Origin: Chloroflexota bacterium
GTDB lineage: Bacteria > Chloroflexota > Anaerolineae > Aggregatilineales > J027
Length of the DNA: 64,000 bases
Direction of reading: 5' to 3'
Assembly: GCA_016234595.1 (NCBI GenBank)
Contig: JACRBG010000036.1
Location: 146,266-210,265, forward strand
Within the stretch, counting starts at the first letter, position 1, and each line of letters starts with the position of its first letter. The notes under the pieces are model-generated. The model saw only the letters and a program-made list of their open reading frames with translations. It ran no database searches and was not told where the DNA came from. The translations under genes and the position numbers were made by a program. Shown in pieces: positions 1 to 9,487 of this stretch.

Positions 1-80
1 TTTGTGGGATTTAAACAGTGGTATGCGAATATTACCACCCTTTAGCCAACTCAGCATACCAAGTGAAGAGTTGACTGACT

Positions 81-2348
81 ATGAATAACGCAGTTCCCAG
101 GCCTAAGATGACTCAGGCTGAGTTAGAAACCTATCTATGGGACGCGGCTGTTTTGTTGCGCGGTTTTATTGACGCGGGCGACTACAAACAATTCATCTTC
201 CCGTTACTGTTCTTCAAACGCCTATGCGATATTTACGATGAAGAAACCATCCGGGCTGAACGCGAACGAGGTGAGGTTTTCAGAGAAGATCATCGGCTCG
301 AACTGACCATTCCCAAAGGTGCGCATTGGGATGATGTTCGTCAACAGGCGACCAATGTTGGGACTGCAATTCAAAACGCGATGCGGACAATTGGAGCAAA
401 CAATCCGCCGCTGTATGGTATTTTTGGTGATGCCCCTTGGACAAATAAGCAGCGCCTTTCGGACAGCACATTGCGTGACCTGATTGAACATTTCTCATCA
501 CAAACGTTGTCATTAGAGCGCGTGTCCGACGATTTACTTGGGCAAGGCTACGAATATCTCATCAAAAAATTTGCGGACGACAGCGGACATACAGCAGCAG
601 AGTTCTACACCAATCGCACAGTCGTCGAGTTGATGACACAATTGCTTGACCCCCAACCGAGTGAGAGCGTGTATGATCCCACCTGCGGATCAGGGGGAAT
701 GCTCCTTGCAACTGCGATGGAATTGCGCCGACAGGGACGCGAGTATCGCAACTTGCGCCTCTATGGGCAGGAAATTAATTTGATGACTTCCGCAATGGCG
801 CGGATGAATCTGTATATGCACGGGTTTGAAGATTTTGAGGTTGTACGCGGTGACACCTTGTCTTCACCCGCTTTCATTCGAGACGATGAATTACGTCAGT
901 TTGATATCATCCTTGCCAATCCACCTTACTCAATCAAACAGTGGGATCGGGAGGCATGGACAACAGACCCTTTTGATCGCAACTTTCTCGGTGTCCCGCC
1001 GCAGGGACGTGCTGATTACGCTTTTCTTCAACATATTTTGAAAAGCCTTAAACCAGCCAGTGGGCGCTGTGCTGTCCTGTTTCCACATGGCGTATTATTC
1101 CGCGAAGAAGAACGGGTAATGCGTAAACGCCTGCTTGAAGAATACGATTTGGTAGAGTGCGTCATTGGACTGGGGCCAAACCTGTTCTACAACTCACCAA
1201 TGGAAGCCTGTATTCTTATCTGTCGTCGTAATAAAGACAGCCAGCGGCAGAATCATGTGCTGTTCATCAATGCAATCAGCCGCGTGACCCGACGCCAAGC
1301 ACAAAGCTTCCTTGAAAATGACCATATCGCAGAGATTGTGCGGGCATACCGGGATTTTGCCGATGTTGAAGGCTTTGCAAAGGTTGTTTCTGTAGAGGAC
1401 ATCCTTGCCAACAATGCAAGCCTGAGTATCTCTTTGTATGTGCGAACACCCAATGGCAAAAATAGTGAAGAAAAAACCTTAACAACTGTGATTGAGGAAT
1501 GGCAGAAAAGCTCTAAATCACTTCGAGAATCAATGAATGAACTTCTTTCAACCCTTGAGCCGAAAAAGAAAGCCGAGACTAACAGTTCCTTGTCGAATGA
1601 GGCGGTCATCGGTGGCATGTGGGGACTAGCCGAACAGGTTTCGGGTTTGGCTAGTTTATATCAGACACCTCAACCGCAATTGAGTGCTACACTGGCAGTG
1701 GTTACGGGTTTTAGCGGTTTACACGCTATTGCCTTCCCAACCCAATCTTTATTAGATGGGATGGTCGCCGCAATCCCACAGATTGATATAGCTGCGATAT
1801 CGGGAATAGGTGCGTTTGCTATGCCCGAATTCCCTTCCTTGATTGAAACCATAAGCCCACATACAGACATGCGCGGCTTGTGGGGTACGGCGGCGATAGC
1901 TTCACCGCAATCGGCAATTCAGGAAAGTATGGTGAAATTATCGTCCATATTCGCCTCTGATGTCTTTGGTGCAATGCAGGCATCATTAGGCACAGGCATG
2001 GGCGTCGCAAATACCGTCCCGAATTTTTTGAGCAGTTTGACCTTTGATCATGGGTTTGAACTCAGGAGTATTGTCGGCGGCTCGGAAGGAGTTGATGCCA
2101 CAATTGGTGTGTTGACTGATACGCTCGAATTTGAGGAATTACCGAATGAAATTCGTCAGGATGTAAACCAACTCCGTGAGTTTGTATACGAGAACGGTAT
2201 CGCTGTAACAGCCTTGCTTCTATGGGCGATTAACTGCCTGTGGATACTACACAGCCAAGACTTTGAGTCGGCATCAAATTTGACCACCTCTCTTCTCACT
2301 ATACTGATATTATTGAAAGAGATGTCTGATAAGGATCAGAAAAAATGA
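81..2348 (+). CDS. hsdM: Type I restriction-modification DNA methyltransferase subunit with a novel membrane-ending C-terminal extension
   Basis: This is the modification subunit of a type I RM complex. It transfers methyl groups from SAM to adenine at sites chosen by HsdS. Residues 1-60 match the HsdM helical N-terminus. The SAM-binding motif YDPTCGSGGM is at about 198-207 and the catalytic NPPY at 280-283. The usual HsdM core ends near residue 490. About 255 extra residues follow, rich in Ala, Ser, Leu and Ile with recurring hydrophobic stretches, ending in two likely membrane helices (about 707-723 and 734-747). I do not recognise that extension. The gene opens an operon with an unknown gene, hsdS and hsdR. 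The ATG at 81 fits the family N-terminus. The methylase call is sure; the role of the extension is unknown. Confidence 0.93.
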   Translation: MNNAVPRPKMTQAELETYLWDAAVLLRGFIDAGDYKQFIFPLLFFKRLCDIYDEETIRAERERGEVFREDHRLELTIPKGAHWDDVRQQATNVGTAIQNAMRTIGANNPPLYGIFGDAPWTNKQRLSDSTLRDLIEHFSSQTLSLERVSDDLLGQGYEYLIKKFADDSGHTAAEFYTNRTVVELMTQLLDPQPSESVYDPTCGSGGMLLATAMELRRQGREYRNLRLYGQEINLMTSAMARMNLYMHGFEDFEVVRGDTLSSPAFIRDDELRQFDIILANPPYSIKQWDREAWTTDPFDRNFLGVPPQGRADYAFLQHILKSLKPASGRCAVLFPHGVLFREEERVMRKRLLEEYDLVECVIGLGPNLFYNSPMEACILICRRNKDSQRQNHVLFINAISRVTRRQAQSFLENDHIAEIVRAYRDFADVEGFAKVVSVEDILANNASLSISLYVRTPNGKNSEEKTLTTVIEEWQKSSKSLRESMNELLSTLEPKKKAETNSSLSNEAVIGGMWGLAEQVSGLASLYQTPQPQLSATLAVVTGFSGLHAIAFPTQSLLDGMVAAIPQIDIAAISGIGAFAMPEFPSLIETISPHTDMRGLWGTAAIASPQSAIQESMVKLSSIFASDVFGAMQASLGTGMGVANTVPNFLSSLTFDHGFELRSIVGGSEGVDATIGVLTDTLEFEELPNEIRQDVNQLREFVYENGIAVTALLLWAINCLWILHSQDFESASNLTTSLLTILILLKEMSDKDQKK

Positions 2349-2375
2349 GCCGCCGATCTGATAAGGAGCTAAACC

Positions 2376-2996
2376 TTGAGATATCCGCTCACTGAAGAAG
2401 CAAAAACTATGGCAAGAGCATTAGCCTCAGAATGGGAAGAGGGGAAAATTGAGCAACGCACCTTGCTTATTGGGCAGACGAGGCTTATTGAACATCGCCA
2501 GCGTACTCTTCTCAGAATTGGCAATAACGAATACCTTCCATCCAGCCTAACTGAACTCGCCCGTTTTGAATTACTCGTTATAGAAAGGCACCGTGGTAGT
2601 AGTTATAACATATTGCTCCAGCAGGAACTTCGCAATGCTGTCGAAAATGATTTTGAAGTTTCGGATTACTTTCTAAAAATGACTAACGTTGGCAATATCA
2701 TCGCCAACAGTACCACTGGCCCGGTGCAGGGAGTTGGGTACAACACAGGCATTGTGTATCAAAACGTTGAGGAGCTTGCTGATTCAATGACCGCTTCGCT
2801 TGGGCAGGCATTTCTTGAAACCCAAGTGGAACTAAAAAATGCCATTGCTGAACTACGAACCGCAAGCGAAGCCAATCAACAATCTAAATTAGGGAAAGTA
2901 ATCTCTGAGTTGGGTCGTTGTCTCCAACATGGTGCAAACACTGTTGCAGTTGTCAACGCGCTAGTCTCGATTGTACCCTTTCTACAAGGTCAATAG
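2376..2996 (+). CDS. Unknown protein encoded inside the type I RM operon
   Basis: This 206-residue protein lies between hsdM and hsdS. I do not recognise its family. The TTG start at 2376 is chosen because AAGGAG sits seven bases upstream. The first ~100 residues look helical and charged. A Gly/Asn/Thr-rich stretch follows (about 105-130), then helices with heptad-like Leu/Val/Ala spacing (about 130-185), and a hydrophobic tail (VAVVNALVSIVPF). It begins 27 bases after hsdM and hsdS starts a few bases after it, so it is co-transcribed with the RM genes. Because the neighbouring HsdM has its own unexplained membrane extension, the two oddities may belong together; that is inference. Confidence 0.75.
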   Translation: MRYPLTEEAKTMARALASEWEEGKIEQRTLLIGQTRLIEHRQRTLLRIGNNEYLPSSLTELARFELLVIERHRGSSYNILLQQELRNAVENDFEVSDYFLKMTNVGNIIANSTTGPVQGVGYNTGIVYQNVEELADSMTASLGQAFLETQVELKNAIAELRTASEANQQSKLGKVISELGRCLQHGANTVAVVNALVSIVPFLQGQ

Positions 2997-3000
2997 GTGG

Positions 3001-4182
3001 ATGAGCATTCGTAAACAACTGCCTGATGGTTGGCAATGGGTGACATTTGGCGATGTCGCAAAACAACTAAAGGAAGATGCAGATCCAGAATCAGGCGAGC
3101 TGGAGCGCTATGTTGCTGGCGAACACATGAACACCGATGATCTACGGATTCGTAGTTGGGGGACGATTGGCGATGGATATTTGGGGCCAGCTTTCCATCG
3201 GCGATTCCGTGCAGGACAAATCCTTTACGGATCACGGCGCACATACTTGCGGAAAGTAACTGTCGCAGATTTCGATGGAATCTGCGCTAACACTACCTTC
3301 GTAATCGAGGCAAAACCAGATGTTATCTATCCCGATTTACTTCCCTTCATCATGCAAAGCGAAGGTTTCACTGAACGTTCCATTCGTAACTCGAAGGGGT
3401 CGGTGAACCCCTATATAAATTGGAAGGATATTGCATCCTACGAATTCTACCTGCCGCCATTAGATGAGCAGCGACGCATCGCTGAGATTTTGTGGGCAGC
3501 AGAAGAGACGATTGAAGAATATTTGTCGGCAGTTGCTGCTCTTAGCTTATCTAAAAAAATTGTCGCGCATGATCACATAGAACGTTTGCCGATTGGAAAT
3601 CGAACCTTTAGCCAAATCGGTGATTGGTTCAGTGGTGGTACGCCATCAAGGGAATGTAACACATACTGGCACGGTGAAATACCTTGGGCAAGCCCGAAGG
3701 ACATGAAGGTAGACATTCTGATGGATACAGAGGAACATGTTTCTGAAGAAGGGGTGCGATCTGGTTCACGGATGATTCCGCCAAAAAGTATTTTGTTTGT
3801 CACGAGAGGATTGATTCTTGCTCATACATTCCCAGTTGCAATGACTGGAAAACCAATGGCATTCAATCAAGATATAAAAGCAGTTGTTGCTCACGAAGGA
3901 TTTGATCCAACTTTCGTATTCTACTGGTTGCAATATAATGCGCCCAAATTCCTTCGCCTCGTTACCGAGACATCCCACGGTACAAAACGCTTATCGACAG
4001 ATAGCCTAGCAAGTACACTATTCCCTGATATTTCAATTGAACAGCAGGAAAAAATTGCGGGGCAATTAGGTGAGCTTGACAAAGAAATTGATTATTTTCA
4101 GGAACACATCAAAACCTTGCGAATACTAAAGAGAAAAATCTTGTCCGAACTCCTGAATGAGGAGACCGGCAATGTTCAATGA
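3001..4182 (+). CDS. hsdS: Type I restriction-modification specificity subunit
   Basis: HsdS reads the DNA target and holds the HsdM and HsdR subunits. The first target-recognition domain opens with LPDGWQWVTFGDV and the first conserved spacer contains PPLDEQRRIAEIL (around residue 155). A second recognition domain begins at SQIGDWFSGGTPSR and ends with a second, weaker helical spacer (QQEKIAGQLGELDKEIDYF). ATG 3001 is preferred because the family usually starts just before the LPxGW motif. An upstream in-frame ATG at 2971 would overlap the previous gene. About 393 residues, a normal length. The recognition sequence cannot be read from the protein. Confidence 0.92.
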   Translation: MSIRKQLPDGWQWVTFGDVAKQLKEDADPESGELERYVAGEHMNTDDLRIRSWGTIGDGYLGPAFHRRFRAGQILYGSRRTYLRKVTVADFDGICANTTFVIEAKPDVIYPDLLPFIMQSEGFTERSIRNSKGSVNPYINWKDIASYEFYLPPLDEQRRIAEILWAAEETIEEYLSAVAALSLSKKIVAHDHIERLPIGNRTFSQIGDWFSGGTPSRECNTYWHGEIPWASPKDMKVDILMDTEEHVSEEGVRSGSRMIPPKSILFVTRGLILAHTFPVAMTGKPMAFNQDIKAVVAHEGFDPTFVFYWLQYNAPKFLRLVTETSHGTKRLSTDSLASTLFPDISIEQQEKIAGQLGELDKEIDYFQEHIKTLRILKRKILSELLNEETGNVQ

Positions 4183-7093
4183 AGCTAATAGTGTTGAGGA
4201 ATTCATTCTTACTGATTTGAGATCACTTGGTTGGCAGGTTGGGCAGGGACGTGATCTTGATCGCAACATAGACGACGTGCTGTTGAATACTGAACTTATC
4301 GAAGCTCTCATACGGCTCAACCCTGCAATTGCAGCACGACGTGATTATGCTGACGACGTGATTTATAAACTGCAAGCCATTATCCAATCAGCACATTCAG
4401 ATGGGCTAGTGCGAGCCAATGAGCAATTCACTAAGTTCTTGATAGATGAACCCTCCATGCCCTTTGGCGTTGACCAAGAACATATCCCTGTTAAGCTAAT
4501 TGATTTCGACAACCCGGCCAACAACAGTTATATCGCGGCGCAGCAGGTCACGTACAAGATTGGGAAAACTGAGCGGCGCTTTGACATCGTGTTGTTCATC
4601 AACGGCATTCCGCTGGTCATTGGAGAGGCAAAAACGCCGACCCGCGACGCAATTAGTTGGGTAGATGGCGCAATACAGATTCAACAATATGAAGATCGTG
4701 TGCCAGACTTCTTTGTTCCCAATCTTTTTTCGTTCGCCACTGAGGGCAAGACCTATCGCTATGGCGCGGTCAGGATGCCGCTTGATTTGTGGGGGACATG
4801 GCGCGATGAAGATTCTGAACCGCTGCCAGCAGGGTTAGATGCTTTACATGCCGCTGTCGAAGGGATGCTCCATCCTGACGTAATATTGGATATGCTGCGC
4901 TATTTCGCGTTATTCGCTACGCATAACCAGCGCAAGATCAAAATCATCCCACGCTACCAGCAATATCAGGGAGCTAATAAAATCGTCGAGCGTGTGCGAC
5001 TAGGTACACATCTCCAACAGGCGATGAAAGGGTTGATTTGGCATTTTCAAGGCTCAGGCAAATCATTGCTGATGGTGTTCGCCGCCCAAAAACTACGTCT
5101 CGATTCTACACTCAGGAATCCGACGGTATTGGTGGTGGTGGATCGGATTGATTTAGACACGCAGATTAGTGGCACATTCAATGCTGCTGAAATTCCCAAT
5201 ACGGTCACGACAGAAGACCGTGACGAACTGCGGCGTTTTCTGGCACAGGATACTCGCAAAATTATCATTACCACCATCTATAAGTTTCGGGAACCCGGCG
5301 GCGTTCTAAATGATCGTCGAAACATCATCGTGCTGGTAGACGAAGCTCACCGTACCCAAGAAGGCAATCTAGGTCGGCAGATGCGTGCGGCCCTACCTAA
5401 TGCCTTTCTCTTTGGTCTGACTGGCACACCCATCAACAAGAAAGAACGCAACACCTTCTGGGCATTTAGTGAAGAGGACGAACCCTACCTCAGCCGTTAC
5501 TCCTTTGAAGATAGCATCCGCGACGAAGCGACTCTACCGTTGCATTTTGAGGCACGTTTGATCGAACTGCGCGTGGACAAAGACGCTATTGATGAAGCCT
5601 ATACCCAAATTACAGGACATCTCAGCGAACAGGATCAGGCTGAACTGGCGAAGATGGCCGCGAAAATGGCGGTGCTTATCAAAACACGGGAACGTGTGCA
5701 GCGTATTGTCGTCGATATTGTTGGGCATTACCGAGATCATATTGAACCAAATGGCTTTAAGGCAATGGTTGTTACGTTTGACCGCGAAGCCTGCGTATTA
5801 TACAAGGCCGAGATGGACAAATTGCTGCTTCGTGAAGCAAGTGACATCGTTATGACTGTGAACAGCGGTGAGGACGAGTATTCATCTTACAAACGAGCAA
5901 AAAATGACGAGGAACAACTGCTAGAACGTTTCCGTGATCCCGCTGATCCACTTAAATTTCTCATTGTGACCTCAAAATTGCTTACTGGTTTCGATGCGCC
6001 AATTTTGCAGGCTATGTATCTCGACAAACCCCTAAAAGAACATAATCTACTCCAAGCAATTTGCCGCACTAATCGCATCTATGCCCGCTCATCGGATCGT
6101 CCAGCAAAAACACATGGCTTGATTGTGGATTACATTGGTGTTTTCGATGAAGTTGCGAAATCTGTGACCATCGTTGACCAAGAAATTGAACGAGTTGTTA
6201 CTAAAATTGAAGGTCTAAGGGAAAAGTTCATACCTGCCCTGAACAAATGCCTTGATTATTTCCCGAATGTTGATCGCTCAATTGCGGGGTATGAGGGGCT
6301 TATGGCAGCCCAGCAGTGTCTACCTAATAATGATGTTCGAGATAGCTTTGCGGCAGATTTTCTTATCCTGTCCCAACTTTGGGAGGCACTATCGCCCGAT
6401 TCTCTTCTTTCATACTATCGTGAAGACTATCGGTGGCTTTCACAGGTCTATCAATCAGTTAAACCACCCAGTGGGCAAGGCAAGTTGCTGTGGCACGCAC
6501 TAGGTGCAAAAACATTGGAGCTTATTCATGAAAATGTCCATGTTGAAGCCGTGCGTGACGACCTCGATACACTGGTGATGGATGCACAATTCCTTGAAGA
6601 TTTATTGAGTGGCAAAAACCCCGAACAAGCAAAGGTTCTGGAATTTCAATTGGTAGCACGTCTACGCAAACAAAAAGATAATCCGGTTTTTGTCGCACTA
6701 GGCAAACGATTGGAAGACCTTAAAGATAGGCATGAGCGCGGTTTAATCACCAGCATCGAGTTCCTTAAAGTGCTGCTTGAAATTGCTAAAGATACAGTAC
6801 GAGCGGAAAAATCTGTCGAAGAAGCAGTAGTGGAACGTGAAGAACAAGGTATGGCTGCCCTCACTGAGCTTTTTAACGAAACCCGTACTGCCAGCACTCC
6901 GGTGATGGTAGAACGTGTCGTTCATGAGATTGATGCAATTGTTCGTGTTGTACGTTTTCCGGGTTGGCAGCAAACAATTAAAGGCAAACGCGAAGTTAAA
7001 CAATCTCTTCGCACCGCCCTGCAAAAATATCAACTCCATAAGGAGCAAGACTTGTTCGACAAAGCTTATGGGTATATTGAGGAATACTACTAA
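4172..7093 (+). CDS. hsdR: Type I restriction endonuclease, motor/nuclease subunit
   Basis: HsdR cuts unmodified DNA after ATP-driven translocation. A PD-(D/E)xK nuclease core is visible near the N-terminus (Asp in FDIVLF at ~138, then GEAKTP with Glu 152 and Lys 154). The SF2 helicase motor follows, with QGSGKS at ~293-298, DEAH at ~390-393 and the LTGTPI motif. The C-terminal ~250 residues are helical. ATG 4172 is chosen because GAGGAG lies seven bases upstream; an ATG at 4157 without such a site is also in frame. It overlaps the end of hsdS by 11 bases. The gene is full length (about 973 residues) and convergent with the next gene. Confidence 0.94.
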   Translation: MFNEANSVEEFILTDLRSLGWQVGQGRDLDRNIDDVLLNTELIEALIRLNPAIAARRDYADDVIYKLQAIIQSAHSDGLVRANEQFTKFLIDEPSMPFGVDQEHIPVKLIDFDNPANNSYIAAQQVTYKIGKTERRFDIVLFINGIPLVIGEAKTPTRDAISWVDGAIQIQQYEDRVPDFFVPNLFSFATEGKTYRYGAVRMPLDLWGTWRDEDSEPLPAGLDALHAAVEGMLHPDVILDMLRYFALFATHNQRKIKIIPRYQQYQGANKIVERVRLGTHLQQAMKGLIWHFQGSGKSLLMVFAAQKLRLDSTLRNPTVLVVVDRIDLDTQISGTFNAAEIPNTVTTEDRDELRRFLAQDTRKIIITTIYKFREPGGVLNDRRNIIVLVDEAHRTQEGNLGRQMRAALPNAFLFGLTGTPINKKERNTFWAFSEEDEPYLSRYSFEDSIRDEATLPLHFEARLIELRVDKDAIDEAYTQITGHLSEQDQAELAKMAAKMAVLIKTRERVQRIVVDIVGHYRDHIEPNGFKAMVVTFDREACVLYKAEMDKLLLREASDIVMTVNSGEDEYSSYKRAKNDEEQLLERFRDPADPLKFLIVTSKLLTGFDAPILQAMYLDKPLKEHNLLQAICRTNRIYARSSDRPAKTHGLIVDYIGVFDEVAKSVTIVDQEIERVVTKIEGLREKFIPALNKCLDYFPNVDRSIAGYEGLMAAQQCLPNNDVRDSFAADFLILSQLWEALSPDSLLSYYREDYRWLSQVYQSVKPPSGQGKLLWHALGAKTLELIHENVHVEAVRDDLDTLVMDAQFLEDLLSGKNPEQAKVLEFQLVARLRKQKDNPVFVALGKRLEDLKDRHERGLITSIEFLKVLLEIAKDTVRAEKSVEEAVVEREEQGMAALTELFNETRTASTPVMVERVVHEIDAIVRVVRFPGWQQTIKGKREVKQSLRTALQKYQLHKEQDLFDKAYGYIEEYY

Positions 7094-7156
7094 CTTGTGT
7101 AGGGCTGTTTTTGGACACGCCCTATCGGGTCGTGTTCTGTCGGCGAAACCCGCAAA

Positions 7157-9484
7157 TTAGAGGTCTAAATCAAATACTTGATGTAGTGAGTCTTGATCTC
7201 GATTTAAAGACTGTATTGAGGCTGTATCCATATTGGAATGAGAGCGAATAGTCCCAGTATCTAATAAGTGCCTTTTTTGAACAGTTTCCTCGACTACTTG
7301 AAGGCCATTTATAGGGGCAATGCTCTCCAAAAATGCTTGTGTACCTGCGATATTTTCGGGTGAACCAATGAACTCCAAATCTGGCTTATCCTTGATATAC
7401 TCCATCAGCCCATCGGCATATTGTTTTGCATCATCTTGTTTCTCAAATCGAGCAAGCTCCATGACATAGCGCTCACTGATGTCACTCTCAATCGGTAGCC
7501 CATTTTCATAGACATCGCGGAGCGCGACAGTCGAATAACCCAAGTGCTGGCCCTCCATATCTACGGTTTGGGCTGCATGAATCGAAAATCCATATAATGG
7601 CTCAGGGGGAGGTTTGAGTACATCCTTGTCCATCGGGTGAAAACCCAATTTCACTGTCTTGAGTTCCCACTCACCCGCCTGTAATGCACCAATCTCAGCC
7701 CGATGATCAGGTAGTTGGGTTGCACCCATGCGAATGAGGTCGGTTGTATGGATGCCAGCCCGAAGCCCATTCAATTGCCCCACCTCACGCAAAAAATCTC
7801 GACGTTTTGCAGGATCATCCACCATGTCATGCGCTTCCATAAACCCATGTAGCTGATCCTTATACGTCTCCGCCTGCTGCTCGTGTTTAAAATGGGCGAC
7901 TTCGGTCATACTGACGGTATCCGCACCCCGCCAATCGTCGGTGTTAATTTTGAAGGGCGTGGCTCGCCAGCGCACATCCACCGCCGCAACTGCATAACCC
8001 AATGAATCACCCTTTTGGTCGGTGACGGGTAGAATCTGCATATCCAAGACTTCAGCAGTCCGATGACCGGGCCGTCGAGTGTATACGGCGTTACGCTCAC
8101 GTTCCGCTGCCAGTGTTTCGGCTGTCTCCAGCGCCATATCCCATTTTTCGACATCGGTCAGCGGTTTCGAAGGCCTGAGCGCTGAATCAACTTCCCCCAA
8201 AGCTAAAATAGCAGCTGTGGGGTCACTAATCGGCGGAGCAGGTCTCTCAAAAAGACTGGGATCGAATTCTGGCAGTTGCGGACGATAGTGGGGTACATAG
8301 GTGGTCGGCAGTGGTTTGAGTTCGGCTTCCCGATCTTTCGGTCTCCCGAAGGAAACCTTGCGAGCCGCTTTGCCATGCTCGACTGCAAAGCCATAGCCTG
8401 CCTCTGTGCCGGTCATTCGCCCATTGCGGTGATGGGTGTGTCCGTTGTCAATGAAAAAGGCGGCACCTTCCTCATCATCTACCCCACGAATCATGGTGCG
8501 GTCCCGCTGGGTATAACGATTGCCTTGTTCTTTATAGTTATAGGGCACTTGATATACTTGCCCACCCTCAACACCGCCGTTGCGCGGTGTGCCGCCCGCT
8601 GTCCAGACGACAACATCGTGGTAGCCAATGGCATTGGCCGTCTCGACCACCCGCGCATCCACCCCTTGATCATTGTCGCCCACATGGATTTGTGCCCCGA
8701 TTTCAGCAGCCCGCATCACCAGTGCGGACGCATAATTCAACTGGGCATTATTGGCATTCATGCTGCCCGCGATCAAGATTTGGCTGGGATTGGGCGGGAT
8801 TGGTTTGGTGGCTTGGGGTGAACGATACCCTTTGGGAATCGGCTGTGGTTCTTTTGGTTGATTCCATCGCTCCGCCTGTTCACGCCAATTGATATCGCTG
8901 TGGGAGGGTAGATTGGGTAATTCAGAATGGGGTGTGATGCGATAGAGTTCCTGCACCCCTTCTTCTCGATAGCGTTCCCGATCAAATTCACCCGGCTCAA
9001 TATGGCCCACATCCACACCCCGCTTAGCCAGCGATTCAGCCAACCAGCGGGTGCGATGGCAAGTACAGGTATCCGCACAAGCACACAAGAGGGCAATACG
9101 CTCCCCTTTATATGCCGCCTCTACCATGCCATCGAGGACATGCGTGGCATCCGAGCGGGTATCCATCACGGCATAATCGGCTTGACCCGCTGGAGTGTAT
9201 TCCTCGTCTTGACGCGGTTTGCCCGTTAAGGCCGATCGAGGTGCAAAACGCATCGGGCGTCCATTGATCCCTGTTCGTTCGGTGGCGGTCTGCGCCAGTT
9301 GGTCATAGCTGTACCTGCCACGAAAGTCGCTGTTGCGGGTATCTACCAGAATAGTGACGCCTTCGGCTTCTAGGGCATCGAACATACCCGACAGCCCCTT
9401 GCCACCCTGCCAAGCATTGTAGCCAACTGAGTAGATACCACCGCTTTTTTTACCGGGGCGTGGCACAGGTAACTCATAAGCCAT
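7157..9484 (-). CDS. DUF488 - SLOG-like - repeat-domain fusion protein of the mobile backbone
   Basis: A 775-residue multidomain protein. Residues ~15-190 match DUF488, with SVGYNAW, LVDTR and a late Cys/His cluster CACADTCTCHR. Residues ~225-330 look like a Rossmannoid SLOG/DUF2493 domain (ILIAGSMNANN, then AEIGAQIHVGDNDQGVD and VVVWTAGGTPRNG). The remaining ~350 residues contain at least two copies of a ~120-residue repeat with a GYAVAAVDV or GYSTVALRDV core. The same repeat type occurs in the proteins at 9488-12571 and 16412-17515. The last residues, FDLDL, resemble the ends of the 9488 protein and the relaxase. It starts three bases after the upstream gene's stop. Its biochemical function is unknown; a nucleotide or small-ligand sensing role is inference from the SLOG resemblance. 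Confidence 0.8.
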   Translation of the reverse strand: MAYELPVPRPGKKSGGIYSVGYNAWQGGKGLSGMFDALEAEGVTILVDTRNSDFRGRYSYDQLAQTATERTGINGRPMRFAPRSALTGKPRQDEEYTPAGQADYAVMDTRSDATHVLDGMVEAAYKGERIALLCACADTCTCHRTRWLAESLAKRGVDVGHIEPGEFDRERYREEGVQELYRITPHSELPNLPSHSDINWREQAERWNQPKEPQPIPKGYRSPQATKPIPPNPSQILIAGSMNANNAQLNYASALVMRAAEIGAQIHVGDNDQGVDARVVETANAIGYHDVVVWTAGGTPRNGGVEGGQVYQVPYNYKEQGNRYTQRDRTMIRGVDDEEGAAFFIDNGHTHHRNGRMTGTEAGYGFAVEHGKAARKVSFGRPKDREAELKPLPTTYVPHYRPQLPEFDPSLFERPAPPISDPTAAILALGEVDSALRPSKPLTDVEKWDMALETAETLAAERERNAVYTRRPGHRTAEVLDMQILPVTDQKGDSLGYAVAAVDVRWRATPFKINTDDWRGADTVSMTEVAHFKHEQQAETYKDQLHGFMEAHDMVDDPAKRRDFLREVGQLNGLRAGIHTTDLIRMGATQLPDHRAEIGALQAGEWELKTVKLGFHPMDKDVLKPPPEPLYGFSIHAAQTVDMEGQHLGYSTVALRDVYENGLPIESDISERYVMELARFEKQDDAKQYADGLMEYIKDKPDLEFIGSPENIAGTQAFLESIAPINGLQVVEETVQKRHLLDTGTIRSHSNMDTASIQSLNRDQDSLHQVFDLDL

Positions 9485-9487
9485 GTT

